Below are positions 16,008 to 25,386 of a stretch of DNA of 64,000 nt, piece by piece; position 1 is the stretch's first letter; each line of letters starts with the position of its first letter. Under the pieces are notes generated by a model. The model made no database searches. It saw nothing but the letters and a program-made list of their open reading frames with translations, and was not told where the DNA came from. Source of the DNA: Succinivibrionaceae bacterium (lineage in GTDB: Bacteria > Pseudomonadota > Gammaproteobacteria > Enterobacterales > Succinivibrionaceae); NCBI GenBank assembly GCA_019420905.1, contig JAHZGH010000006.1, forward strand, positions 95,820 to 159,819, written 5' to 3'. The position numbers and the translations under genes are program-made.

Positions 16008-17672
16008 TTAATTAGTTACTTTCTTAAAGCGCATGCGGTGAGGCTTTGCTTCTTCACCTAAGTTAGCTTTTTTCCATGCTTCGTATTCTGTATAGTTTCC
16101 TTCAAAGAAACGGACCTTTCCTTCATCACCATAGTCTAAGATATGTGTTGCAATACGATCTAAGAACCAGCGGTCATGGGAAATTACCATGGCACTGCCA
16201 GGGAACTCTAAAAGAGCATTTTCTAAAGCACGTAAGGTTTCAACGTCAAGATCATTAGTAGGCTCGTCCAAAAGCAGGAAGTTGCCTCCAACTTGAAGAA
16301 GTTTTGCCAGCTGCAGGCGGCCTCTTTCTCCTCCTGAGAGGTTGCCGACGCGTTTTTGCTGATCGGTTCCGCGGAAGTTAAATCGACCAATATAAGCTCT
16401 AGACGGGATCTCATAGCTACCCACTTTAAGTATGTCTGAGCCTTGAGAAATTTCGTCAAAAACTGTATTGTCATCCTTCATCTGATCACGGAACTGTTCA
16501 ACATAGGCAGTTACAACTGTATCACCTAAACGAATGGTGCCCTTATCAGGCTGTTCAATGCCGGTGATCATTCTAAAGAGAGTGGATTTTCCTGCACCGT
16601 TAGGTCCAATAATGCCTACAATGGCTCCTTTAGGGATACTGAAAGATAAATCGTCTATCAGAGTTTGGTCACCATATGACTTAGATAGATGTTCAACTTC
16701 TAAGACAGTCTGACCTAAGCGAGGCCCAGGCGGAATATAAAGTTCATTAGTTTCGTTACGGCGCTGATATTCAACAGAAGATAATTCTTCAAAGCGCGAC
16801 ATACGAGCCTTTGATTTGGCATGACGTCCTTTAGCACCTTGGCGAACCCATTCCAGCTCGCGCTCAATAGAGCGGCGGCGGGCACTTTCGGCGCTTTCTT
16901 CAATTTTAAGACGCTGATCTTTTTGATCGAGCCAGCTTGAGTAATTGCCTTGCCAAGGGATACCTTCGCCTCTGTCAAGCTCTAAGATCCAACCTGCAAC
17001 ATTATCTAGGAAGTAGCGATCATGAGTTACAGCAACAACGGTTCCAGGATATTGATGCAGGAATTGTTCTAGCCAATCGATAGATTCTGCATCTAAGTGA
17101 TTGGTAGGCTCATCAAGCAGCAGCATATCCGGCTTTTCAAGTAATAGGCGGCATAAGGCTACACGGCGACGTTCACCACCTGATAATACTTTTATCTGCC
17201 TTTCAAATGGAGGCAAACGTAAAGCATCGGCAGCTTTTTCAATTTGAACATCCAGATTGTGTCCGTCATGAGCTTGAATGATCGCCTCAAGCTTTGCTTG
17301 CTCTTTAGCTAGGGCGTCAAAATCGGCATTTTCATCAGCATAAGCTGCATATACCTCATCTAAGCGAGTTAAAGCATTTTTTACTTCACTGAATGATTCC
17401 TCAATTACCTCTCTTACGGTCTTCTCCATATCTAAGACAGGTTCTTGCGGCAGATATCCGATCTTAATTCCAGGCTGAGGACGGGCTTCACCTTCGTAAT
17501 CTTTATCGATGCCAGCCATAATCTTAATTAAAGTGGATTTACCGGCACCGTTAAGACCTAAAACACCGATCTTAGCTCCAGGAAAGAAAGATAAGGAAAT
17601 ATCTTTGAGAATTTGTTTTTTAGGTGGCACAATCTTGCCAACACGATTCATTGTATAAATGAACTGAGCCAT
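16008..17672 (-). CDS. ettA: Energy-dependent translational throttle protein EttA (ABC-F)
   Basis: 554 residues with two ATP-binding domains and no membrane segments. First cassette: Walker A GLNGAGKST, signature LSGGERRR, Walker B MLLLDEPTNHLD. The linker (P-site tRNA interaction motif) is rich in charged residues around QGAKGRHAKSKARMSRFEEL. Second cassette: GPNGAGKST, LSGGERGR and FLLLDEPTNDLD. The N-terminus MAQFIYTMNRVGK and full length match EttA, which binds the ribosomal E site and gates the first peptide bonds according to ADP/ATP ratio. In E. coli it neighbours slt; here slt is 11 kb away. Confidence 0.95.
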   Translation of the reverse strand: MAQFIYTMNRVGKIVPPKKQILKDISLSFFPGAKIGVLGLNGAGKSTLIKIMAGIDKDYEGEARPQPGIKIGYLPQEPVLDMEKTVREVIEESFSEVKNALTRLDEVYAAYADENADFDALAKEQAKLEAIIQAHDGHNLDVQIEKAADALRLPPFERQIKVLSGGERRRVALCRLLLEKPDMLLLDEPTNHLDAESIDWLEQFLHQYPGTVVAVTHDRYFLDNVAGWILELDRGEGIPWQGNYSSWLDQKDQRLKIEESAESARRRSIERELEWVRQGAKGRHAKSKARMSRFEELSSVEYQRRNETNELYIPPGPRLGQTVLEVEHLSKSYGDQTLIDDLSFSIPKGAIVGIIGPNGAGKSTLFRMITGIEQPDKGTIRLGDTVVTAYVEQFRDQMKDDNTVFDEISQGSDILKVGSYEIPSRAYIGRFNFRGTDQQKRVGNLSGGERGRLQLAKLLQVGGNFLLLDEPTNDLDVETLRALENALLEFPGSAMVISHDRWFLDRIATHILDYGDEGKVRFFEGNYTEYEAWKKANLGEEAKPHRMRFKKVTN

Positions 17673-17903
17673 CTTTATTCCTCAAAAGTTAGACTATCTA
17701 GATTGTATCAGTCTTAGCTAAATAAAGCTAATTTATAGTTTACAGAATTGATTTATAACGACGGGGATAATTTTCCTATTTAAAAGCCGGAGTTTGAGGC
17801 ATACGTGGTAAATCTCTGAATTTTGCCCTAAAATATCAGCATATCTACGCTCAGACATCAAGCTGCGCTTTTTATAAGCAATAAATAATTCGGAGAATCT
17901 GCA

Positions 17904-18389
17904 ATGGCAGCGAAGAAACCAAAACATGACAGTAATACGATTGCGGTAAACCGTAAAGCGAGCTTTGAGTATTTTATTGAGGAGCGTTATGAAGCCGGTT
18001 TAGAATTACAAGGCTGGGAGGTAAAATCTCTGCGAGCTGGTAAATGTAATATAGCCGATGCATATGTAACTATTAAAGATAGCGAAGTTATCTTATTAGG
18101 TTCACTTATAAATCCTCTTAAGACATCTTGTGCCTTTGTTGTAAGTGATCCTACACGTACTCGTAAACTTTTACTCAATAAAAAAGAAATAGCTCGTCTT
18201 ATCGGCCGCGTTCAGCGTCAAGGATATACCCTTATTCCTCTTAAGGTTTATTGGAAGGGTCCTTGGGCTAAGATTGAAATCGCTTTAGCTCGAGGCAAGC
18301 AGGACCATGATAAACGCGACAGCATAAAAGATCAGCAATGGGCTCGTGATCGCGAACGTATTATGAAAAAGAATTTTAGATCTGCTTAA
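17904..18389 (+). CDS. smpB: SsrA-binding protein SmpB
   Basis: 161 residues. Conserved SmpB segments are NRKASFEYFIEERYEAGLELQGWEVKSLRAGKCN, then DAYV, then RKLLLNKKEI and GYTLIPLKVYWKGPWAKIEIALARGK, with the basic C-terminal tail (HDKRDSIKDQQWARDRERIMK) that enters the empty mRNA channel. It binds tmRNA, whose gene is 2 kb downstream, for rescue of stalled ribosomes. GGAG lies eight bases before the ATG. Confidence 0.97.
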   Translation: MAAKKPKHDSNTIAVNRKASFEYFIEERYEAGLELQGWEVKSLRAGKCNIADAYVTIKDSEVILLGSLINPLKTSCAFVVSDPTRTRKLLLNKKEIARLIGRVQRQGYTLIPLKVYWKGPWAKIEIALARGKQDHDKRDSIKDQQWARDRERIMKKNFRSA

Positions 18390-18390
18390 G

Positions 18391-18424
18391 CAAAAAAGCC
18401 CTCTGTTTACGGAGGGCTTTTTTT
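18391..18424. terminator. Bidirectional terminator between smpB and the SulP gene
   Basis: Stem AGCCCTC / GAGGGCT with an 8-base loop, flanked by an A run on the left and a T run on the right, between convergent genes. Confidence 0.9.
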
Positions 18425-18426
18425 GA

Positions 18427-20124
18427 TTAAACTAAAGGATCTTTATGCTTTTTTATAAATTGCGGATCGGCAAGAAGTTTTTTCGCCATATCAAGAGCAT
18501 GATCAAAGTCTACAGCTAAAGCTCCGTCTAGATTCTTATGCACACCTGCTTTTTCTAATATAGTACGCGGCTGAGAGCGCATGGCTGAAAAAATAACAAA
18601 GGTATGGTGTTCTTTACATACATTGATAATATTTTCAATAGAAGATTCGCCGGAAGCATCTAAATAAGGCATAAACCTCATGCGCAAGATAAGGATGCGA
18701 GGCATTTTTTCTAATGCTTTTAATTTGTCGCAGAATTCAGAGGCTACGCCAAAGAATAATGGTCCATTGATTTGCAGAACTACAACATCATCAGGAATAT
18801 CTACATCCTCAGGCATATCACCATCCTGGCTTTCATATTCAGAAGTTTTATAGTGACGCTTGATTTCCAAAGAACGAGACATATGACGCATGAAGAGCAG
18901 GGAGGCAAAGGTAACGCCGACACCGATTGCTACAGTTAGATCTACTAATACAGTTAAAGCAAAAGTTAAAAATAAAATAGTGCGATCAGATGGTGAGATT
19001 TTGGCAATTTGAATAAAATGCTTAATATCGCTCATGCCCCAGGACACCATAAAGAGAACAGCAGCTAAGGATGCCATAGGTATGAAAGCTAGAATATCCA
19101 TTGCAGTATATAAAAATACTAGCAGGAATAAAGCATGAGCAATACCTGCAATAGGAGTACGGCCGCCAGCTTTAACATTAGTTGCTGTACGGGCAATGGC
19201 TCCGGTTGCCGGCAATCCGCCAAATATTCCTGAGGCGACATTTGCTACGCCTTGTCCAATAAGTTCTTGATTTAAAGAATGCTTATGACCAATCATTCCA
19301 TCTGCTACAACAGCTGATAATAAGGCCTCGATACCAGCTAAAAAGGCAATGGTGCAGGCAGAAGGAATCAGCTGTCTGATAGTATCTAAAGATATATCTG
19401 GCCAGAGAGGCATTGGCAGTCCTGTAGGCAATTCAGGGAAGCGGCTTCCTATAGTATCAACGGGAAGCTTTAAAATGAAAGCTACTAAGGAAACAGCAAT
19501 AATTGATACTAAATAGGAAGGTATTTGCGGGGAAATCTTTTTGCAAACTGCAATTAGAGCAAAGCCTAAAATGCCCAAGCCTACAGCATAGATGGAGGTT
19601 TCATTTAAATGTGTAAAGTAGCAGGCCCACTTATTTATGAAGTCGGCAGGAACATTTTCTACAGTTAATCCTAAGAAATCCTTTACCTGAGATGAAGCAA
19701 TGATTACGGCGATGCCTGAGGTAAAACCTGTAATTACTGGATAGGGAATAAATTTAATCAGTTTACCTAATTTTGCATATCCGGAAATAATTAGGATAAT
19801 GCCAGCCATAATTGAGGCAATAATTAAGCCATCAAAGCCGAAGCGATCGATGATGTCGAAGATTACTACAACGAAGGCGCCAGTTGGACCTCCGATTTGG
19901 ACGCGAGAGCCGCCTAAAAGAGAAATAAAGAAACCGGCAATGACGGCAGTAACTAGGCCTTTATCTGGAGAGGCGCCGCTAGCTACAGCCATAGCCATAG
20001 CTAAAGGCAAGGCTACAATTGCTACGGTAATGCCTGCAGTAACATCTGTGCGGAATTGTTTAAAGCTATAGCCTTCTTTTAAACAAGTAAGCAGCGCAGG
20101 AACAAAAGTGCTGGAGGTTTTCAT
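18427..20124 (-). CDS. SulP family anion transporter with STAS domain
   Basis: 565 residues. Family segments are present: TDVTAGITVAIVALPLAMAMAVASG, GGSRVQIGGPTGAFVVVI and GGLPATGAIARTATNVKAGGRTPIAG. After about a dozen membrane segments, a cytoplasmic STAS domain (VVVLQINGPLFFGVASEF to AGVHKN) ends the protein. Bacterial members carry sulfate, bicarbonate or C4-dicarboxylates such as succinate (DauA). The substrate is not readable; a dicarboxylate role would suit a succinate-forming anaerobe, but that is speculation. An ATG eight codons upstream (20148) also opens the frame; the internal ATG at 20124 has AGGGG ahead, spaced rather far. It converges on smpB. Confidence 0.87.
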   Translation of the reverse strand: MKTSSTFVPALLTCLKEGYSFKQFRTDVTAGITVAIVALPLAMAMAVASGASPDKGLVTAVIAGFFISLLGGSRVQIGGPTGAFVVVIFDIIDRFGFDGLIIASIMAGIILIISGYAKLGKLIKFIPYPVITGFTSGIAVIIASSQVKDFLGLTVENVPADFINKWACYFTHLNETSIYAVGLGILGFALIAVCKKISPQIPSYLVSIIAVSLVAFILKLPVDTIGSRFPELPTGLPMPLWPDISLDTIRQLIPSACTIAFLAGIEALLSAVVADGMIGHKHSLNQELIGQGVANVASGIFGGLPATGAIARTATNVKAGGRTPIAGIAHALFLLVFLYTAMDILAFIPMASLAAVLFMVSWGMSDIKHFIQIAKISPSDRTILFLTFALTVLVDLTVAIGVGVTFASLLFMRHMSRSLEIKRHYKTSEYESQDGDMPEDVDIPDDVVVLQINGPLFFGVASEFCDKLKALEKMPRILILRMRFMPYLDASGESSIENIINVCKEHHTFVIFSAMRSQPRTILEKAGVHKNLDGALAVDFDHALDMAKKLLADPQFIKKHKDPLV

Positions 20125-20362
20125 AAAAAAATAAATCCCCTGTAGCATTCATTTTATGAAGCCACAAAAAAGCCCTTATAAAATAGGGAAAGCTGAACTT
20201 GAGACTGTGATGACAAGCTTACAAATGGCTCTGTAAGCCGGCACAAAAAGCATGCATTATATCAAGAAAATAACTTAAAAAGGGGATATTTTACTTATTT
20301 AAAACCAAATATTTCTGCATTTAGCATACTTAATGCAGGTTAAGTGGATAATAGCCTTAATC

Positions 20363-20392
20363 TTGACAATTTTTTAATTTATTCTATATAAT
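20363..20392 (+). promoter_or_regulatory. ssrA promoter
   Basis: Perfect TTGACA at 20363-20368, an 18-base spacer and perfect TATAAT at 20387-20392, ten bases before the tmRNA 5' end. Confidence 0.92.
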
Positions 20393-20402
20393 AGGCAGAC
20401 TA

Positions 20403-20763
20403 GGGGATGATTTTGGTTTCGACCGGAAGCATGGATTCCTAGGAGCATGTCGAGGTGCGGGGCCTCGTAAAAAATTCGCATTAAAATAGTCGCAAACGAC
20501 GAAACCTACGCTTTGGCAGCTTAATAACCTGCGCATAGCCCTCAGTTCTAAGCCTTTCTAGTGACGCTTAGTCTTGCTGGGGTCGGTTTTCACTAGATCG
20601 AACGGAAGCCCCGTCTGAGGTGGAAGTTTTAAAGATTTTTTCAGACTGGACATTATGTGGCGTGGCGGTCCGCAGCAGGTGTTGAGATCAATGATTGCCT
20701 AAACATGTAGCGCCGAAGATGAAGTCTTTTGGGACGAGGGTTCGAGTCCCTCCATCTCCACCA
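20403..20763 (+). ncRNA. ssrA: tmRNA (ssrA)
   Basis: About 361 bases. The 5' end GGGGATGATTTTGGTTTCGAC and the 3' end, GGTTCGAGTCCCTCCATCTCC followed by encoded ACCA, form the tRNA-Ala-like domain. The tag reading frame starts at GCA 20492 and encodes ANDETYALAA followed by two stop codons in a row (20522-20527). The E. coli tag is ANDENYALAA. With SmpB it tags peptides on stalled ribosomes for ClpXP. It has its own strong promoter and terminator. Confidence 0.97.
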
Positions 20764-20767
20764 AGAG

Positions 20768-20790
20768 CCACCGTTTAAGGTGGTTTTTTT
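20768..20790 (+). terminator. Terminator of ssrA
   Basis: Stem CCACC / GGTGG with a 6-base loop and seven T, directly after the tmRNA CCA end. Confidence 0.88.
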
Positions 20791-21275
20791 GTGCCTTTTT
20801 TATCTTATAAAAAATTTTTTGTGTCAATGCTGATTAACGATGGTTTTTATAGGGCATAATTTTCTTATATCTAAATAATAAGAAAGTACGCTTTTGAATT
20901 TGCATTTAGTATTTAGTAATTTTCGAAGACTATTCAAGATAATGACACGACTAATTAAGTTAGCGGTTATTTTCATGGAATATTAGTTATTTTGAGATCT
21001 TTGTAAGGATTTTATTAAAAGCTAAAAAAATATTTAAAAAAAAGCTATATATTATCAAAGTTAAGCGATTATGTTGTTGCAGCCGGCAATAACATTAAGC
21101 TCCTAGACATAATTTATTTCTTAGTGCAACTCATTGTAAAATTTAAAATTGTTAATTAAGAAAAATATTTTTGTCGAAACGGCAACTGTGTTGTGATAAA
21201 ATTTGCAGGCCCTTAACTGAGTTTGTGATCGGTCTGAGGGCGAAGTTATTATCCATCACAAAGGAGCATATATAA
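20791..21275. other. A+T-rich intergenic region upstream of rpsO
   Basis: About 485 bases with no convincing gene. The last 100 bases hold a likely promoter and the rpsO leader (GGCCCTTAACTGAG to GGTCTGAGGGCG), in which CCCT / AGGG segments could pair. In E. coli S15 represses its own mRNA through such a leader; here this is inference. Confidence 0.5.
21171..21202 (+). promoter_or_regulatory. Probable rpsO promoter
   Basis: TTGTCG at 21171-21176, an 18-base spacer, then GATAAA at 21195-21200 preceded by TGT (extended -10). Confidence 0.5.
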
Positions 21276-21545
21276 ATGTCTTTAACAGTTGAACAGAAAG
21301 CAAAAATCATCGCTGAGTTTGGTCGCAATCCGCAGGATACCGGTTATCCAGAGGTTCAGATTGCTCTTTTAACTGCAAGAATTACTGATTTGCAGCCGCA
21401 TTTTGAAACCCACAAGAAAGACCACCACAGCCGTCGCGGTTTGTTGCGTTTAGTTGCTCAGCGTCGCAAGATGCTTGACTATCTGAAAGACTCCGATTTG
21501 GCTCGTTATACTGCCATCATCGAGAAGTTAAAGCTCCGTCGCTAA
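21276..21545 (+). CDS. rpsO: 30S ribosomal protein S15
   Basis: 89 residues, the standard length. Conserved segments: EVQIALLTARITDLQPHFETHKKDHHSRRGLLRLVAQRRKMLDYL. It binds 16S rRNA at the central-domain three-way junction and nucleates platform assembly. AAGGAG sits before the ATG. It is the first gene of the classic rpsO-pnp pair. Confidence 0.98.
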   Translation: MSLTVEQKAKIIAEFGRNPQDTGYPEVQIALLTARITDLQPHFETHKKDHHSRRGLLRLVAQRRKMLDYLKDSDLARYTAIIEKLKLRR

Positions 21546-21560
21546 TCCGGCGTCTGGATC

Positions 21561-21587
21561 GGGCGGCAATTATGCCGCCCAATTTTT
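21561..21587 (+). terminator. rpsO-pnp intergenic terminator
   Basis: Strong GC stem GGGCGGCA / TGCCGCCC with ATTA loop then AATTTTT. It probably lets some read-through into pnp, as in E. coli. Confidence 0.85.
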
Positions 21588-21591
21588 AGCA

Positions 21592-21624
21592 GATCCGTCA
21601 AGAGGCATAATAAAAAGACGGATC
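21592..21624 (+). promoter_or_regulatory. pnp leader hairpin (candidate RNase III/autoregulation site)
   Basis: Perfect 8-bp stem GATCCGTC / GACGGATC with a 17-base loop, ending 5 bases before the pnp Shine-Dalgarno. In E. coli a pnp leader hairpin is cut by RNase III and then degraded by PNPase itself. The position fits; function is inferred. Confidence 0.55.
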
Positions 21625-21640
21625 CATGTGGAGAATTTTA

Positions 21641-23920
21641 ATGAATTTAAAGCCTACCGTGCACACCTTTAAATACGGTCGTCATACAATCACTTTAGAA
21701 ACCGGTGCAATTGGTCGTCAGGCTGACTCAGCCGTTATGGCATCTATGGACGATACTACCGTATTTGCCACAGTCGTCTGCAATCGTCATGAGGAAGTCG
21801 CAGGCCGTGATTTCTTCCCGTTAACAGTAAATTATCAAGAACGTTCTTATGCAGCAGGAAAGATCCCTGTATCTTTCTTCCGCCGTGAAGGCCGCGCTAC
21901 CGAAGGTGAAACTTTAATATCCCGTTTAATCGATCGTCCTTTACGTCCTCTTTTCCCTGATGGTTTTGTCAATGAGGTTCAGGTTATAGTGACTGTAATG
22001 TCTGCTAATCCTGAAATTCCGACCGATATCATTTCAATTATTGCTTCATCTGCAGCATTAGCATCCTCTGGTCTGCCTTGGAATGGTCCATTAGGTGCAG
22101 CTCGCGTAGGTTATATAAATGGTGAGTATGTATTAAATCCTTTAACCTCCGAATCACGCATCTCTGACCTTGACTTAGTTGTAGCTGGCACCGAGAAAGC
22201 TGTAGTTATGGTTGAGTCTGAGGCCAATCAGCTGCCTGAGTCTGTAATGCTCGGCGCTGTAATGTACGGTCAAGAGCAGCTGCAGCAGGTTATAGAGAAT
22301 ATTAAAGAGTTTGCCAAGAAAGCTAATCGTCCAGTATGGGATTGGCAGGCTCCTGCTGAGGATGAAGAATTAGTTGCAGCAGTTAAAGCCGAGGTGTCCG
22401 AGGCTATTGGTGAAGCCTTCCGTATTGTTGATAAACTAGAGCGTCAGGATAAACTGGCTGCAATAGAGAAGAATGCGATTGAAAAATTAATCGCTTCTCG
22501 TGAGGATTGGGCTGAGAAGTCTCAGGATATTGCCAAGATTTTCTTTGAGCTAGAGCGCAGCATTGTGCGTGAGCGTATTCTAAGCGGTGAAAATCGCATC
22601 GATGGCCGCTCTTTACGCATGATAAGGCCTATTACCATTGCAACAGGTATCTTACCGCGCGTTCATGGTTCAGCTTTATTTACTCGCGGTGAAACACAAT
22701 CTATTGGTACTTGTACCTTAGGTTCTGAGCGTGATGCGCAGACTTTCGAGGATATGACAGGCATTCGTACCGAGCGCTTCATCCTTCACTATAATTTCCC
22801 TCCATATTGCGTAGGTGAGACAGGTCTTATTGGTTCTCCTAAGCGTCGTGAAATTGGTCATGGCCGCTTAGCAAAACGTGCTTTAAAGGCTGTTTTACCT
22901 GATATGGATAATTTCCCTTACACTATTCGAGTAGTATCTGAAATTACTGAGTCTAATGGTTCTTCTTCAATGGCTTCTGTATGCTCAGGCTGTATGTCTC
23001 TTTTAGATGCAGGCGTACCGCTTAAGGCGCCTGTTGCAGGCATTGCTATGGGGTTAGTCAAAGAAGGTGATCGCGTTGCCATTTTAACTGACATTATGGG
23101 AGACGAGGATCACTTAGGAGACATGGACTTTAAGGTAGCAGGTTCTCGTGAAGGTGTTACAGCGTTACAGATGGATATCAAGACTGACGGTATCACTCGT
23201 GAAATTATGCAGCAGGCTTTAACTGATGCACATGCAGCTCGTATCCATTTATTGAATGTAATGCAGCAAGCTCTGCCGGCTCCTCGTGAGCATATGTCTC
23301 CTTATGCGCCTCGTTTAGTTACTATTAAGGTTCCAGCAAACAAGGTTAAGGACGTTATCGGCAAGGGCGGATTTAATGTACGCTCCATTCAGGCAGATAC
23401 CAATTCTCAAATAGATATTGCAGATGACGGTACTGTAAAAATTTCAGCATCCTCTGAGTATAGTGCAAATGAGGCTATTAAGCGCATTAAGGATCTTCTA
23501 GTTGAAGTTGAGGTCGGTCAGGATTATGAAGGCAAGGTAGTTCGTATTACCGATTTCGGTGCTTTCGTAAATATTTTGCCTGGACGTGACGGCTTAGTTC
23601 ATATTTCACAGATTACTGAAGAGCGTGTTGAAAATGTTGGCGATTACTTGCGCGTTGGAGATAATGTTCGAGTACGCGTATTAGACATTGACAACACTGG
23701 CCGTATTCGCTTATCAATTAAAGCTTTAACTGAAGAAGCTGCAAATAATGCAGCAAATGCTGAAACTGAGACTGTTCAGGAAGAAGCTTCTTTACAAGAT
23801 AAAGCTGAGGTCTCGGAGTCTCCTGTAGAAGCTCCTGTAGCTGAAAATACAGAAGTTGAAAATACAGCTGCAGTTCAACAGGCAGATGCTAATGAAGATG
23901 AAGGGAAAGCTGAGCGTTAA
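21641..23920 (+). CDS. pnp: Polyribonucleotide nucleotidyltransferase (PNPase)
   Basis: 759 residues. Two RNase PH-like domains: the first with QERSYAAGKIPVSFFRREGR, the second with FHYNFPPYCVGETG, GSPKRREIGHGRLAKR and the metal/active-site region GDEDHLGDMDFKVAGS. Then a KH domain (KDVIGKGGFNVRSI) and an S1 domain (YEGKVVRITDFGAFVNILPGRDGLVHISQI). The C-terminal 45 residues are acidic and Ala/Glu-rich, longer than in E. coli. It degrades RNA 3' to 5' by phosphorolysis, alone or in the degradosome. An ATG at 21626 opens the frame, but GGAG at 21630-21633 correctly serves ATG 21641. Confidence 0.97.
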   Translation: MNLKPTVHTFKYGRHTITLETGAIGRQADSAVMASMDDTTVFATVVCNRHEEVAGRDFFPLTVNYQERSYAAGKIPVSFFRREGRATEGETLISRLIDRPLRPLFPDGFVNEVQVIVTVMSANPEIPTDIISIIASSAALASSGLPWNGPLGAARVGYINGEYVLNPLTSESRISDLDLVVAGTEKAVVMVESEANQLPESVMLGAVMYGQEQLQQVIENIKEFAKKANRPVWDWQAPAEDEELVAAVKAEVSEAIGEAFRIVDKLERQDKLAAIEKNAIEKLIASREDWAEKSQDIAKIFFELERSIVRERILSGENRIDGRSLRMIRPITIATGILPRVHGSALFTRGETQSIGTCTLGSERDAQTFEDMTGIRTERFILHYNFPPYCVGETGLIGSPKRREIGHGRLAKRALKAVLPDMDNFPYTIRVVSEITESNGSSSMASVCSGCMSLLDAGVPLKAPVAGIAMGLVKEGDRVAILTDIMGDEDHLGDMDFKVAGSREGVTALQMDIKTDGITREIMQQALTDAHAARIHLLNVMQQALPAPREHMSPYAPRLVTIKVPANKVKDVIGKGGFNVRSIQADTNSQIDIADDGTVKISASSEYSANEAIKRIKDLLVEVEVGQDYEGKVVRITDFGAFVNILPGRDGLVHISQITEERVENVGDYLRVGDNVRVRVLDIDNTGRIRLSIKALTEEAANNAANAETETVQEEASLQDKAEVSESPVEAPVAENTEVENTAAVQQADANEDEGKAER

Positions 23921-23948
23921 GTATAAGTTTTTCTAAATACTAATTATT

Positions 23949-23986
23949 AGCCCGAAAGTCTTATGACGTTCGGGCTTTTGGGTTTT
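23949..23986 (+). terminator. Terminator between pnp and the NSS genes
   Basis: Stem AGCCCGAA / TTCGGGCT extended inward by GTC / GAC, followed by TTTTGGGTTTT. Only 16 bases before the first NSS gene, so partial read-through is possible. Confidence 0.75.
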
Positions 23987-24002
23987 ATCAAGGTAATAAT
24001 AA

Positions 24003-25376
24003 ATGGCTACACGTGAGCATTTTTCCTCTCGATTAGGATTTGTTTTAATCGCAGCAGGCTGCGCTATTGGTTTAGGTAATGTTTGGCGCTTTCCTTTCAT
24101 TGTCGGACAGTATGGCGGAGCAATTTTCGTTTTAATTTATTTACTGTTTTTATTTTTATTTGGCCTTCCTTTATTGACTATCGAGCTTGCTGTAGGACGT
24201 GCTTCAAGAAGAAGTTTAGCCCAATCTTTTGAGCTTTTGGAGGAAAAGGGAGCATCCTGGCATCTAAATAAATATTGGATGATTTTAGGCAATTATGTGT
24301 TGATGTCATTTTATACGGTGGTAACCGGATGGATGATGTTCTATTGCATCAAAGGGTTTACCGGAGAGTTTGGCGTTGACACTGATGCAGCTACCGCAGC
24401 TCAGGCATTTACTAAAATGCTCTCTTCTCCGGCTGATATGCTTACGTCTATGTTAGCTGTAATTGCAATTGGTTTTGGTGTATGCGCTATGGGATTGCGC
24501 AAGGGTGTTGAGCGTATTACTAAGCCGATGATGCTCTTGCTTTTTGCCATCATGATTTTCCTAGCAATAAGATCTTGTTATTTGCCTGGATTTGAGCAAG
24601 GTATTTCTTATTATTTAACCCCTAATTTTGAAAATTTTTCACAGCATAGCCTAACTGAAGTTTTATCAGCTGCAATGGCTCAGGCTTTCTTTACATTATC
24701 CATTGGTATCGGTGCAATTCAAATCTTTGCCACTTATGCTCCTTCAGATCATACTTTATTCTCTGAAAGTATAAATATTGCAGTTTTAGATACCCTAGTA
24801 GCTTTTATATCAGGCCTTATTATTTTCCCAGCCTGCTTTAGCTATGATGTACAGCCGGATCAAGGTCCAGGCTTAATCTTTATTACTTTAGTATCAATCT
24901 TCTCTCATATGGAAAATGGCGGTATTTGGGGCGGTTTATTCTTCCTCTTTATGACTTTCGCTGCACTTTCAACTGTAGTAGCCGTATTTGAGAATATTAT
25001 TGCTATCTCTATGGAGTTATTTACAACTTCACGCCGTCGCGCTGTAGTAAGTAATTTCTTAATCGTATTGCTTATTTCCTTGCCTTGCTTATTTGGCTTT
25101 AATTATTTGTCAGATGTTCATCCTTTAGGTGGCAGCAGTACCTTCTTAGATTTAGAAGATTTTATTATTTCAAATAATATTCTGCCTCTAGGTGCTTTAT
25201 GCTATTTAATCTTTGTTACTTGGAAGCGCGGCTGGGGATTTAAGAACTATCTTGCAGAGGCAAATTTAGGCAGAGGTCCTAAGATGCCTTTATGGGTTGA
25301 AAAGTATTATCGCTATGTATTACCAGTAATAATTTTCTTATTAGTTGCTAATGGTTATTTTACCGTCTTTGGTTAG
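24003..25376 (+). CDS. Sodium-dependent NSS-family transporter, copy 1
   Basis: 457 residues, about 11-12 membrane segments. The signature GCAIGLGNVWRFPFIVGQYGGAIF at the N-terminus marks segment 1 with the sodium and substrate sites, and IELAVGRASRRS follows in loop 2-3. GVERITKPMM and LFENII-type stretches are shared with the next two genes. Bacterial members (LeuT, TnaT, MhsT) import amino acids with sodium in the inner membrane. The substrate is unknown. It lies 10 bases ahead of a paralogue, and all three copies are likely one transcript. Confidence 0.92.
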   Translation: MATREHFSSRLGFVLIAAGCAIGLGNVWRFPFIVGQYGGAIFVLIYLLFLFLFGLPLLTIELAVGRASRRSLAQSFELLEEKGASWHLNKYWMILGNYVLMSFYTVVTGWMMFYCIKGFTGEFGVDTDAATAAQAFTKMLSSPADMLTSMLAVIAIGFGVCAMGLRKGVERITKPMMLLLFAIMIFLAIRSCYLPGFEQGISYYLTPNFENFSQHSLTEVLSAAMAQAFFTLSIGIGAIQIFATYAPSDHTLFSESINIAVLDTLVAFISGLIIFPACFSYDVQPDQGPGLIFITLVSIFSHMENGGIWGGLFFLFMTFAALSTVVAVFENIIAISMELFTTSRRRAVVSNFLIVLLISLPCLFGFNYLSDVHPLGGSSTFLDLEDFIISNNILPLGALCYLIFVTWKRGWGFKNYLAEANLGRGPKMPLWVEKYYRYVLPVIIFLLVANGYFTVFG

Positions 25377-25386
25377 GGTATAGATT

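Noticed and set aside
17733..17927. 64-codon minus-strand frame between ettA and smpB
   Set aside because: It overlaps the smpB start and has no ribosome site or family features.
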